From: Litorimonas sp964511495
GTDB taxonomy: Bacteria; Pseudomonadota; Alphaproteobacteria; Caulobacterales; Maricaulaceae
Reading direction: 5' to 3'
NCBI GenBank assembly: GCA_964511495.1
Contig: CAZEFT010000015.1
Location: forward strand, 1 to 64,000
DNA: 64,000 nt
Positions 25,581 to 34,246 of this stretch are shown here, one piece after another; within the stretch, counting starts at the first letter, position 1; every line of letters starts with the position of its first letter. The position numbers and the translations under genes were made by a program. The notes under the pieces were generated by a model. The model made no database searches. It was not told the DNA's origin and saw nothing but the letters and a program-made list of their open reading frames with translations.

Positions 25581-25614
25581 AAGACAGGGCCAAATTTTTT
25601 GGCGCTGTCTTTTT
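25581..25614 (+). terminator. Rho-independent terminator
   Basis: AAGACAG pairs with CTGTCTT, and GCCAA with TTGGC inside (one G-G mismatch), followed by a T-run. Confidence 0.75.
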
Positions 25615-25704
25615 CCTCGCATTCGAGCCTTCATCCTGTCTGGCACGGGCTTTGCATGTCTTTTCGCTCGATTATACGCATATTGAATTGAAAGGTGACA
25701 CCTT

Positions 25705-26265
25705 ATGTCCCGTCTTATGAAAACAGCTTTATTGGCAATAGCAGGCTTTGCTTTGCCAACTTTGGGTCTGAGCGCTAATGCAGTCGCCGGATGTTCCGGA
25801 AATGTCTGTTATAATCAGACATCCACATTGCCTTCATTGGGAAGTTGGAACGGCGCCGTCAGCCAGCGTTATTCAAGCGCTACTCAATATTCGACAACTG
25901 CGCCGACTTATGGATTCAGCGGCTCAACAACAAGCGTTGCCGGCTTGGGTCTCAATGAAAGCCTGCGCCCGACAAGCTGTCCGGTGAATGTTTACAACCC
26001 GAATGGCGGTCAGGTCTTAGGATGCTATAATGTCGTAAAGCCCGTCCCTCAGACAACTTATTACAGAATTGTACGTCCGGTTATCTATGTGCGCTACCCC
26101 GTACCAGTTGCCGTGCCCTATCAGGCCTATGGTTATGGCTATCACAGCCAGCATCAATATTTCAGCGGCGGATGTGCCGCCACATCTGCTCACTATGGTA
26201 CGTCACGATATGGCGGGAAATGGGGTAAAGCCAAAAAATCTCGTTATGGGTCGCCTTGTGGATAG
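25705..26265 (+). CDS. Secreted Tyr/Ser/Gly-rich small protein
   Basis: A 186-residue exported protein, not recognised. The signal peptide ends at about residue 28 (AVA), and the mature protein begins GCSGNVCYNQTSTLPSLG, a Cys-x4-Cys pattern like its upstream neighbour. The middle is Ser/Thr/Tyr-rich; a PVIYVRYPVPVAVPYQAYGYGY stretch precedes a basic Gly/Ser/Lys tail ending SPCG. Six cysteines suggest disulfides. The pair may be diverged paralogues or co-secreted partners. Confidence 0.72.
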   Translation: MSRLMKTALLAIAGFALPTLGLSANAVAGCSGNVCYNQTSTLPSLGSWNGAVSQRYSSATQYSTTAPTYGFSGSTTSVAGLGLNESLRPTSCPVNVYNPNGGQVLGCYNVVKPVPQTTYYRIVRPVIYVRYPVPVAVPYQAYGYGYHSQHQYFSGGCAATSAHYGTSRYGGKWGKAKKSRYGSPCG

Positions 26266-26273
26266 AGACTTTT

Positions 26274-26300
26274 AAAAGCGCCTTGTCGGGCGCTTTTTTT
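26274..26300 (+). terminator. Rho-independent terminator
   Basis: A 9-bp stem, AAAAGCGCC with GGCGCTTTT around a 6-base loop, is followed by TTTT. It also has an A-tract usable by pyrF from the other strand. Confidence 0.85.
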
Positions 26301-26311
26301 ATGACTTCAAA

Positions 26312-27001
26312 TTATCCGGTTGCCATATTGGCCAAGACATCTAAGGCCGCTTTATGCGGATTAACGGCAGCCGAAATAGGCCGCCCCACAACTAAATGTG
26401 ACGCTCCGTTTTTAAGAGCCTGCCCCGGCGTAGCAACTCGCTTTTGATCGCCGACCTCTCCGCCCGGCATACGCACACCCGGGGTAACAATCAGGAAATC
26501 AGCGGGCACAGTCTGCCGAATGAGTGCGGCCTCTAATGGGCTGGACACAACACCGTCCATTCCGGCCTCTAAAGCCTGTTCCACACGACGCATGACAAGG
26601 CTTTCGGCACTGTCCTGATAACCAATCGCTTCCAAAGCCGGTTTATCCAAAGATGTCAGGACAGTAACGCCAAGAAGTTTTAAATCTGCACCACCCCGCC
26701 CTGCTACAGCACTGTTCATGACGTCGGGTCGGGCATGAACCGTCAATAAATCAGCCCCGAGACCGGCAATAGAGCGTGTGGCCTTTTCAACCGTCGCGCC
26801 AATGTCGTGGAGTTTGAAATCGTAAAATACATTTTTGCCTTGGGCTTTTAATCGTTGGCCAAGCTCAACGCCGCCAATGGGAAGGAGTTGAAGTCCGATT
26901 TTATAGCTTTCAACGGCCTCTCCCAATGTCTCAACCAAATGCTCGGCCTGTGCAATATCGGGAAGATCAAGGGCGACATAAAGGCGGGGGTCGGAACGCA
27001 T
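26312..27001 (-). CDS. pyrF: Orotidine 5'-phosphate decarboxylase
   Basis: This is the last step of UMP synthesis, decarboxylating OMP. It is a 229-residue TIM-barrel protein. The catalytic Asp-Lys-x-x-Asp array is DFKLHDIGATVEKA near residues 60-75; TVHARPDV, VTPGVRMPGGEVGDQKR and VVGRPI form the phosphate-binding end. It starts 11 bp after the SDR gene's stop, so the two are probably cotranscribed. Confidence 0.97.
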   Translation of the reverse strand: MRSDPRLYVALDLPDIAQAEHLVETLGEAVESYKIGLQLLPIGGVELGQRLKAQGKNVFYDFKLHDIGATVEKATRSIAGLGADLLTVHARPDVMNSAVAGRGGADLKLLGVTVLTSLDKPALEAIGYQDSAESLVMRRVEQALEAGMDGVVSSPLEAALIRQTVPADFLIVTPGVRMPGGEVGDQKRVATPGQALKNGASHLVVGRPISAAVNPHKAALDVLANMATG

Positions 27002-27012
27002 TGTAGACTTTC

Positions 27013-27816
27013 CTATTCTTCGATTTTTCGAAACTTGGCAGAATTTTTTGCCATAAGTGTCTGTGTGACGGATTGTGGAAGAGCGCGCCCCAATAGAGCG
27101 ATAAATTTATTGACCCGCCCCGTAATATAAACGGGGCGGTTCCGCTCCAAGGCCTCAAAGGAGAGCTCTGCGCATTCTTCGGCTGACATCATCATATAAT
27201 CAGGCAGTCGGTTCATCGCATCCCGCGTACCGTTGACATCGTGAAACTCTGTCATGGTAAAACCAGGACAAATGGCACTGACATGAACGCCTGTACCCTC
27301 TAATTCCATATGCAGGCTTTCAGAGAATTTAATTAAAAACGCTTTCACGGCGGCATAAAGCGTGTGGCCTTTCGAGCCGGGTAAATGTCCGGCCAGAGAG
27401 GCAATATTCATCACGCGCCCAAAGCCACGATCCACCATGTCAGGCGTCAACTTTCGCGCCAATTCGCAAGGCACCGTCGCCATCAGGTGGATGAAGTTTT
27501 TATGCTCTTCCCAAGAACTATCCAGATAAAACCCCGGATGACCATAGCCTGCATTATTAATCAGGCCGTCAATCTTCAGGCCTTTTGATTTTATTTTCGT
27601 AATCAGCTTGTCCACCGCTTTGGTCTCAAAAAGATCGGCTTCAAAAACATATGAGGTGGCATCAAATTCTTGTTTCAACTCTGCGGCCAAGGCCTCCATT
27701 GGGGCTCGCCGCCGCGCGCATAAAACCAAATCCCATCCTTGCGAAGCATATTGACGGGCATAGGCAACGCCTAACCCAGCGGAAGCGCCTGTAATCAACA
27801 TAAGAGGCTGGCTCAT
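27013..27816 (-). CDS. Short-chain dehydrogenase/reductase
   Basis: A 267-residue SDR of the classical type: cofactor motif TGASAGLGVAYAR (TGxxxGxG), NNAGYG near residue 90, a catalytic Ser in IASLAG and YAAVK as the Tyr-x3-Lys pair. The substrate cannot be predicted. An Arg pair after the second strand (CARRRAP) suggests NADP(H). Upstream, a 9-bp-arm inverted repeat lies at 27845. pyrF follows within 11 bp. Confidence 0.9.
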   Translation of the reverse strand: MSQPLMLITGASAGLGVAYARQYASQGWDLVLCARRRAPMEALAAELKQEFDATSYVFEADLFETKAVDKLITKIKSKGLKIDGLINNAGYGHPGFYLDSSWEEHKNFIHLMATVPCELARKLTPDMVDRGFGRVMNIASLAGHLPGSKGHTLYAAVKAFLIKFSESLHMELEGTGVHVSAICPGFTMTEFHDVNGTRDAMNRLPDYMMMSAEECAELSFEALERNRPVYITGRVNKFIALLGRALPQSVTQTLMAKNSAKFRKIEE

Positions 27817-27844
27817 TTAAAATCCCTTATTGAATAATCTCAGT

Positions 27845-27867
27845 GGGAATTTTTGTTGAAAATTCCC
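27845..27867. promoter_or_regulatory. Inverted repeat GGGAATTTT-N5-AAAATTCCC
   Basis: A perfect 9-bp-arm palindrome, 29 bp before the SDR gene and about 120 bp before the divergent lipoprotein gene. It could be an operator for either. A shorter one, TAAGCT-N3-AGCTTA, lies at 27927-27941. Confidence 0.45.
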
Positions 27868-27986
27868 GATATTCGGCACGACATAAAATGAGTGACGTGA
27901 CAGAATTGTGAGTTTTAAACTATGGATAAGCTGTTAGCTTATGCGGCGTGACTTTCAAGCGTCATGTTATTTCTGAAAGGCGAATA

Positions 27987-28304
27987 ATGCGTATTCATCC
28001 TGCCTCCCACTCATTCAAGGTGAAGCACCTCCTTATCATAACGCTCGGAATTGTGGGATTATCTGCCTGTGCGAGCTATGCTGACCCTGAACCTTATATG
28101 GGATTTGAATGCCAACAATTACGAGCGCTCTCGGAACGTGCCGGACCCATTGATCCTTTTGCTGCGAACCGCGTCGGACCTGACCCACAGGCAGGGTTAC
28201 GAGGCGACCGTGAGGGACTCGAAACAGTGGATGAAGACCGGGCCGAAGAAGAAGAGGAACGAAGCCGTTCCATTGCGGCCGCCTATCGCAAAAAGGGCTG
28301 TTAA
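27987..28304 (+). CDS. Small hypothetical lipoprotein
   Basis: A 105-residue protein with a signal and lipobox (GLSAC). The mature part is CASYADPEPYMGFECQQLRALSERAG, then an acidic, charged helix (DEDRAEEEEERSRSIAAAYRKKGC). A short motif with a Cys, Gln-Leu and Arg near the N-terminus is common in alphaproteobacterial lipoproteins of unknown role. The ATG at 27987 follows AAAGGCG; an upstream start at 27948 would break the signal peptide. It precedes the sterol-desaturase gene by 8 bp. Confidence 0.7.
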   Translation: MRIHPASHSFKVKHLLIITLGIVGLSACASYADPEPYMGFECQQLRALSERAGPIDPFAANRVGPDPQAGLRGDREGLETVDEDRAEEEEERSRSIAAAYRKKGC

Positions 28305-28312
28305 GCCCACTC

Positions 28313-29101
28313 ATGGATCAAATAACACTTATAAGACTATCCGTCTTTGCCGGCGCGCTTATTCTGTTTTCCGTTTTGGAGGCCTTATTGCCACGTCGCC
28401 AACGAGTGCAAACGCGATGGCGCAGATGGGCCACGAATTTGGGTCTTGTCGTGACGGGTAGTTTGAGCCTGAGCCTTTTAGGTCCTCTCATCGCTGTCGG
28501 CGTAGCCGTTTGGGCCACGCAAAATGGATGGGGATTGTTTAATTTCCTAGACTGGCCCTTTTGGTTGGAGGGGGTTTTGGCCTTCATAATTCTGGATTTT
28601 GCCGTCTGGCTCCAACATTTACTGACCCACAAAATCCCTATTTTGTGGCGTTTGCACCGCGTGCATCATGCCGACAGAGATCTGGACGCGAGTTCAGGCG
28701 TGCGATTCCATCCTATCGAAATTCTGCTCTCCATGATTTATAAATGCGGCATTGTATTATTGCTGGGCCCGGCCCTGATCAGCGTTATCATTTTTGAAAT
28801 TGTTCTGAATGCGACCGCAATATTTAATCACGCCAATTTGGCCCTGCCCCGTCAGCTTGATACGGTTTTACGCAAGATAATTGTCACTCCCGATATGCAC
28901 AGAGTGCATCACTCCGTCATTTTGGAAGAGAGCCAAAAAAACTACGGCTTTAATTTTTCAATTTGGGACCGCGTGTTTCGAACCTATCAAGCCGAGCCTG
29001 CCCAAGGACAATTGGGGATGACATTGGGTTTGGAGCACGCACAAATTCCACAAACGCAAAATCTTTTGTGGAGCCTGATTTATCCTTTTAAAAAGGGTTG
29101 A
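28313..29101 (+). CDS. Sterol desaturase/fatty acid hydroxylase family membrane enzyme
   Basis: A 262-residue di-iron membrane oxygenase. Histidine clusters are visible: HLLTH, HRVHHAD, the NHANL region and HRVHHS. These fit the HxxxH, HxxHH and HxxHH arrangement of the family. There are about four membrane spans. The substrate may be a sterol, hopanoid, carotenoid or fatty acyl chain; it cannot be decided here. It lies 8 bp after a small lipoprotein gene. A second, divergent homologue is at 43901. Confidence 0.88.
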   Translation: MDQITLIRLSVFAGALILFSVLEALLPRRQRVQTRWRRWATNLGLVVTGSLSLSLLGPLIAVGVAVWATQNGWGLFNFLDWPFWLEGVLAFIILDFAVWLQHLLTHKIPILWRLHRVHHADRDLDASSGVRFHPIEILLSMIYKCGIVLLLGPALISVIIFEIVLNATAIFNHANLALPRQLDTVLRKIIVTPDMHRVHHSVILEESQKNYGFNFSIWDRVFRTYQAEPAQGQLGMTLGLEHAQIPQTQNLLWSLIYPFKKG

Positions 29102-29161
29102 TAGGAAATGGCTTGAGGCTCCTTCGCCAAAAGACTAGCGTGAGCCGAAAAGGAGTGCGTT

Positions 29162-29710
29162 ATGATTTGGGGACTTATCGGGGTTGCGGGCCTTCTCTTG
29201 ATCGGGGTTGCTCTCATTTTCAACCAACTCGTTCAGGCACGGCAATTGGTCAATAATGGCTGGGCTGATATTTCTGTCCAGCTCAAACGGCGCGCTGACC
29301 TTATTCCGAATATTGTGGACACCGTTAAAGCCTATGCCAAGCATGAGCGAGACTTATTTGTCGAAGTGATTGAAAAACGCAATGCCGCCTTATCTGCCGG
29401 AGACGACCCCTCAGCCCGTGGTTCGGCAGAAGGCGCTTTGGGCCAACCCGTGAGCAAATTGATCGCCGTAGCTGAGAATTATCCCGAATTAAAAGCCTCA
29501 CAAAACTTTCTCGATTTACAAAATGAATTATCCGAAACTGAAGACAAAATTGAAATGGCGCGTCGTTTTTACAATGGCGCCGTCAGGCAATTTAATACAA
29601 AGGTCGAATCCGTGCCCAGCAATCTGGTCGCCGCCCCTTTTGGTTTTAAACTGGCCGCCTATTTCCATATCACAGAGGCCGATTACGCCGTGCCGACAGT
29701 GGATATTTAG
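29162..29710 (+). CDS. lemA: LemA family protein
   Basis: A 182-residue membrane-anchored helical protein. It has an N-terminal span (about 3-22), then the family core: VNNGWADISVQLKRRADLIPNIVDTVKAYAKHE, YPELKASQNFLDLQNELSETEDKIEMARRFYN and FNTKVESVPSNLVA. LemA proteins have a cytoplasmic N-terminal stub and a coiled, exported helical bundle; their role is unclear. It is 9 bp upstream of a DUF2207 gene, a frequent pairing. Confidence 0.95.
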   Translation: MIWGLIGVAGLLLIGVALIFNQLVQARQLVNNGWADISVQLKRRADLIPNIVDTVKAYAKHERDLFVEVIEKRNAALSAGDDPSARGSAEGALGQPVSKLIAVAENYPELKASQNFLDLQNELSETEDKIEMARRFYNGAVRQFNTKVESVPSNLVAAPFGFKLAAYFHITEADYAVPTVDI

Positions 29711-29719
29711 GAGAACCCG

Positions 29720-31483
29720 ATGCGCGTTTTTATCTCCTTTATAATTTCCTTATTGACCCTTCTAAGTTTTGCGACTCAAGCTGTCGCCGATGAACGCATC
29801 ACGCTTTTCGACATTCAAATCGATGTTGAAAAAAGCGGGGCGATAGTGGTGACGGAAACCCTTGCCGTCACGGCAGAAAACAAACAGATCAATCGTGGCA
29901 TATTCAAGGAACTCCCCCGTTATTATCGGTTCATGGATGTGAAGTTGGAAAATGATTATCAAATCCTGTCTATCAAACGGGACGGCACACCGGAAAATTA
30001 TACGGTTTCGAAGAACGGGAATGCCGTCACATGGCGGATTGGGCGTTCAGATTATATTTTACCGCCCGGCCCCTATCGTTACGAATTAAAATACCGCGTG
30101 CCCGAACAAATCAGACGCCATCGCAATGATGATAGCGGCACAGACAGAGATGAACTTTATTGGAACGCCACGGGGAATTATAATTTATTTCCGGTTGATA
30201 AAGCGCGGGTCACGGTGAATTTCCCGGACGGTTCCGAGATTCTGGATGCCACACCCTATACAGGACGCGTCGGGGAAACGGGGCAAGCGGCAAGTGTCAA
30301 TCAAGACGGCAATAAGGTTGTGTTTGAAACCCAGAGCGTCTTGCCCCCACGCAATGGTTTAACAATCTCAACGGCGATTGAGCCTGGCATTATTGAACCA
30401 ATGAGCGCCGCGCGTACGAAAGAACTTGCTTGGATTCGCAATGGCGGGAAAGTTATTCTAGGTGTCGGCGGCAGTCTTCTTTTTCTCTATTACCTTTTGA
30501 TGTGGAACCGCGTAGGTCGTGATCCCGTTAAGCCACCCATCTTCCCCCGTTATGCACCGCCCAAAGGCTATTCACCTGCCGCAGGGCATCACATTCACTT
30601 TAAAGGCTTTCGGAAAATGGATGCCCTAACCGCCCTCATGATGCGGCTGAGTTTGAAAAATGTTCTCGATATTGAAGCCCAGAAAAAGGCGACAATCATA
30701 ACGTCTTTGCCGCAAAATAAAGCGCAGGCCGCCCTGACCAAAGACGAAAATAAATTCATGGAAATTTTCTTTCCTGAAAGCCATTCCGTCAAAATAAAAT
30801 TGCGAAAGAAGTCCGATCCTGACTTTTATAAACGGGTTACGAAATTTACGCGCTATATCAGCAAAACCTATGGTACAGATTATCACCGCTCCAATGCGGG
30901 ATGGGGGCTTCTCGGCATCATCCTCAGCGTGGTTTTGGTTATCTTCTTCTTTAATGCGCCTGTTTCGCGCACCGGACCTGTTATCACGGCGTTTATTCTG
31001 GCCATTGCTGCCATGAATATTTTATTTTTCGTTCTCCTGCGCGCCCCGACAAAAAAGGGCGCTCAGATATCCTCCGAAATTGAAGGCTTTAAGCTTTACC
31101 TCGAAACAGCCGAAGAAAAACGTATCAACACGGCCAACCCATTGGGCGATACGCCACCGCTTATGACAGTCGAGCTTTATGAACGATTCCTGCCTTATGC
31201 CGTGGCTCTGGGTGTTGAAAAACCGTGGACGAAGCAATTCGAAACAACATTACCGAAAGTCGCGAAAGAGTATAAACCCCGCTATGCGCATGGTTCGCTG
31301 ATTGACAGTAAAGGCGGCAGCCCGTTTAAAATGAGTGAGGCCCTCGCCTCGGCTATGACAGCCGGTGTGGCAGCAGCAGCACCGGTCAGCCAGTCCTCAA
31401 GCTCGGGCGGGTTTTCCTCCGGCTCAAGCGGAGGGGGATTTTCCGGTGGCGGCGGTGGCGGCGGAGGCGTTGGCGGTTGGTAA
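29720..31483 (+). CDS. DUF2207 family membrane protein
   Basis: A 587-residue protein. The signal peptide ends at about residue 24 (AVA). An extracytoplasmic beta-rich DUF2207 domain (ERITLFDIQIDVEKSGAIVVTETL...) runs to about 225. A span lies at about 243-262, a cytoplasmic part follows, and two more spans lie at about 395-440. The tail is Ser/Gly-rich, ending in a poly-Gly stretch and GGW, as in other family members. It is coupled to lemA, suggesting a shared envelope complex. The function is unknown. Confidence 0.9.
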   Translation: MRVFISFIISLLTLLSFATQAVADERITLFDIQIDVEKSGAIVVTETLAVTAENKQINRGIFKELPRYYRFMDVKLENDYQILSIKRDGTPENYTVSKNGNAVTWRIGRSDYILPPGPYRYELKYRVPEQIRRHRNDDSGTDRDELYWNATGNYNLFPVDKARVTVNFPDGSEILDATPYTGRVGETGQAASVNQDGNKVVFETQSVLPPRNGLTISTAIEPGIIEPMSAARTKELAWIRNGGKVILGVGGSLLFLYYLLMWNRVGRDPVKPPIFPRYAPPKGYSPAAGHHIHFKGFRKMDALTALMMRLSLKNVLDIEAQKKATIITSLPQNKAQAALTKDENKFMEIFFPESHSVKIKLRKKSDPDFYKRVTKFTRYISKTYGTDYHRSNAGWGLLGIILSVVLVIFFFNAPVSRTGPVITAFILAIAAMNILFFVLLRAPTKKGAQISSEIEGFKLYLETAEEKRINTANPLGDTPPLMTVELYERFLPYAVALGVEKPWTKQFETTLPKVAKEYKPRYAHGSLIDSKGGSPFKMSEALASAMTAGVAAAAPVSQSSSSGGFSSGSSGGGFSGGGGGGGGVGGW

Positions 31484-31535
31484 AATTGAGTTGGTAAATG
31501 AGTTTGGCTAGCGCTTATTCACCCGACACCCATTC

Positions 31536-32453
31536 CTAAGGCACATCTTTGTCGTCGCCCTGAGGCGTCAAGCCTTGGAAGTCAAACATATCCGTATCCA
31601 GTAAATGGGACGGACGAATATGGGTGAGGGCCCGCATCATACTCGACTTTGTTCCCGGCGCTTTCGCCTCCCACTCCCGTAATTTTTGCCCCATAATTTG
31701 GCGCTGTAATCCGTCTTGCGAACCGCAGAGATTACAAGGAATTATCGGACAGTCGAGCGCCGCCGCATAACGCGCCAAATCGCTTTCCGCCGTCTCTATC
31801 AAAGGCCGCAAAACAGTCACATCACCCGCATCGTTCAGAAGCTTTCCGGGCATAGCGGCCAAGCGTCCCCCTTTGGTCAAATTCATCATAAATGTTGCCA
31901 AAGCATCTTCGCGATGATGCCCCAAGACAATCGCATCACATCCCTCTTCGCGGGCCACTCGGTATAAAATTCCGCGTCTCAAGCGCGAACAAAGTGAGCA
32001 AAAGGTTTTACCCTCCGGGACTTTTTCAGTGACAATGGAATAAGTATCCCGCGTCTCAACCCGATAAGGTATGCCGAAACTCTCAAACCAGTCAGGCAGA
32101 ATATGGTCCGGGAAGCCGGGTTGTTTCTGATCCAGATTGCAGGCCAGTAAATCGACAGGCAAGTCACCATGGGCTTTGAGGTCAAGCAATATGGCCAAAA
32201 GGGCGTGACTATCTTTACCGCCGGACAGACAAACAAGCCATTTTGGCGTGTCCTTATTGCCGATCATTCCAAAGCGACGAATGCTATCACCCGCCTGTCG
32301 CTTTAGGCGTTTGCGCAGGCGGTTAAAATTCGTTGTGCCGGGCGCACGAGAAAAAAGAGCGTTGGCGACCTCTGCATAATCAACGCCCTCATTCCCTTTC
32401 GCGGGCATGGGTTCATCAGTCGTCTGACCCATATCAGAGAACGGGTTTTCCAT
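31536..32453 (-). CDS. ttcA: tRNA 2-thiocytidine synthetase TtcA
   Basis: This enzyme thiolates cytidine-32 of tRNAs using ATP and an Fe-S cluster. At 305 residues, it has the PP-loop SGGKDS at residues 77-82 and the paired Cys motifs CSLCSRLRRG and CNLCGSQ, which hold the cluster. GHHREDALATFMMNL is the second family signature. Its ATG overlaps the mscS stop (TGATG), so it is translationally coupled to the large channel gene, an odd functional partner. Confidence 0.94.
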   Translation of the reverse strand: MENPFSDMGQTTDEPMPAKGNEGVDYAEVANALFSRAPGTTNFNRLRKRLKRQAGDSIRRFGMIGNKDTPKWLVCLSGGKDSHALLAILLDLKAHGDLPVDLLACNLDQKQPGFPDHILPDWFESFGIPYRVETRDTYSIVTEKVPEGKTFCSLCSRLRRGILYRVAREEGCDAIVLGHHREDALATFMMNLTKGGRLAAMPGKLLNDAGDVTVLRPLIETAESDLARYAAALDCPIIPCNLCGSQDGLQRQIMGQKLREWEAKAPGTKSSMMRALTHIRPSHLLDTDMFDFQGLTPQGDDKDVP

Positions 32454-34129
32454 CAGGATTTTTTCGTCTGGATAACGCGCTGCGGGAAGGGAATTTCAAT
32501 ATTATGCGCTTTCAATGTCCGCCAGATAATAAAGCCAACATCCGATGTGAATTTATTCGGCCCGTCATCCACACCTTCGCACCAAAATTCGACACACATA
32601 TTGATGCCACTATCGCCAAAAGCCCGGAACTCAACACTCGGGAGGTCAGGCGCATCCAGAACATCTTCATGTTCCAATACGGCATCGCGAACAATCGGAA
32701 CGAGCGCATCTAAATCCGTATTATAGGCCACGCTGAAATCCACTTCATAACGTTGCAATGGATCATCATGGGTCCAGTTCTCATAAGCCCCTTCCGTGAA
32801 GGACGTGTTAGGGACAATAATATCTTTGCCATCTGCCGTTGCCACGATTGTTGAACGCATATTGATCGCTTTGACCCGACCAAATTTCTCCTCTTCCATC
32901 ATGACGAAATCACCCACTTTAACGGAACGATCAAAAAGAATGATGAGGCCGGAAACAAAATTTGCCGCGATGGGCTGCAAGCCTAAACCAATACCTAATG
33001 ATAAGGCCGAAAAGATGACCACCAAACCGGAGAGAGGCACTTTGGCCGCCCCCAGAACTAGAATAAAGACAATCGCAAACAGAATAATCTGAAAGATTTT
33101 TGCTGCAACTTCCCGCGTTGTGACATCCAGACCGTCTTGAGACCGAATAACGTCCTGCCCGCGCGCATTTAGTAAGTTTCCGATTTTGAAGAAAATGGCT
33201 CCAAAGATCAGCAAAAGCGTCACCGTCATCAATGTGATGGGTTTACCCCCCATCGCCATCAGCTCTACTTCATTAAGAAATGCGGTAAATTCGTCAAAGA
33301 CACCGAAGACCATCAGCAAAGCCAAAGGAATTAAAGTCCAAGTCGCAATTTTCTTCACCAAATCATTTGGTGCAAATTCTTTAATCGCAGAAAAGAGAAG
33401 GAAGACGACAGCCAAGCCCTGCACTAATTTGACTAGCCAGTCTTGGCCCAAAATTGGAACGGCCCGTAATATCACAGCAAAGAAGGCCAATAAGGCAACC
33501 AAAAGTACGGGGCGTAAAAGACTTTTTGCGCGGTAGAGACTGTCGCGGACGGGTTTTAACTTTGCCGTCTCCGCCGGAGGGTCCCGAAATAGGAAGAGTT
33601 TTTTACGAAACAGACGCGCAAAGAGGGGCGCGAGAAAATATGCCAAAACGATAGCCCCTAGCTGGGCCAAAAAGGGTGGGCTGGTCAGCCAACCAATCAG
33701 TTTGTCTATCACCGCCTGTCCCATCGCTTTTAACCGCTCAGGATCCATAGACACAGCACGGGTCTTTTTATCCGCTTCTTCATCAGAGACCTGAGTCGTT
33801 TCAGCCACCGTTTTTTGCTGCTCGCGAATAGCGTCCACCAAGGCTTGATCCGCTTTCTCTCTCGCCTCTAAAGCGGCTTGGATGGCTTCATCATCCAAAT
33901 CAATGACGGCCTCTGTAGTCTCTGTTTTTGCGACGAGGTCTTCAGATTGAGGACTGTCCACCTCTTGTTGGGATGCATTGCTTTGCGGTTGCGTTTGAGA
34001 ATTTGGCTGTGCGGGTGCGGATGACGACGCAGCGTCATCTTGAGGCGCAGGCGTTTGAGCATTCGCGATGCCACCATAAGCCCCGAACCATATAAAAACG
34101 GCACAAAGATAAAGTCGTAAAATAGCCAT
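32453..34129 (-). CDS. Large MscS-family mechanosensitive channel
   Basis: A 558-residue inner-membrane channel. The signal sequence ends at about residue 24, followed by a Gln/Ser/Ala-rich periplasmic segment and an acidic coil (about 60-115). Several spans precede the pore-type helix and the MscS beta-domain signature GLQPIAANFVSGLIILFDRSVKVGDFVMMEEEKFGRV, with VPNTSFTEGAYENWTH at the cytoplasmic side. It resembles the extended MscK/MscM-like members rather than E. coli MscS. Upstream lies argG, divergent, with 117 bp between. Confidence 0.92.
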   Translation of the reverse strand: MAILRLYLCAVFIWFGAYGGIANAQTPAPQDDAASSSAPAQPNSQTQPQSNASQQEVDSPQSEDLVAKTETTEAVIDLDDEAIQAALEAREKADQALVDAIREQQKTVAETTQVSDEEADKKTRAVSMDPERLKAMGQAVIDKLIGWLTSPPFLAQLGAIVLAYFLAPLFARLFRKKLFLFRDPPAETAKLKPVRDSLYRAKSLLRPVLLVALLAFFAVILRAVPILGQDWLVKLVQGLAVVFLLFSAIKEFAPNDLVKKIATWTLIPLALLMVFGVFDEFTAFLNEVELMAMGGKPITLMTVTLLLIFGAIFFKIGNLLNARGQDVIRSQDGLDVTTREVAAKIFQIILFAIVFILVLGAAKVPLSGLVVIFSALSLGIGLGLQPIAANFVSGLIILFDRSVKVGDFVMMEEEKFGRVKAINMRSTIVATADGKDIIVPNTSFTEGAYENWTHDDPLQRYEVDFSVAYNTDLDALVPIVRDAVLEHEDVLDAPDLPSVEFRAFGDSGINMCVEFWCEGVDDGPNKFTSDVGFIIWRTLKAHNIEIPFPQRVIQTKKS

Positions 34130-34246
34130 TTGGCATGTCCCCCGAATATCGTGGAGTCCCTAATCCAATTATAGATTTTTTTCAAACAATTATGGCTTTT
34201 GTAATCAGTTTCACGCTATAGGCGCTGTCGAATTAAGGAGCTCGAA

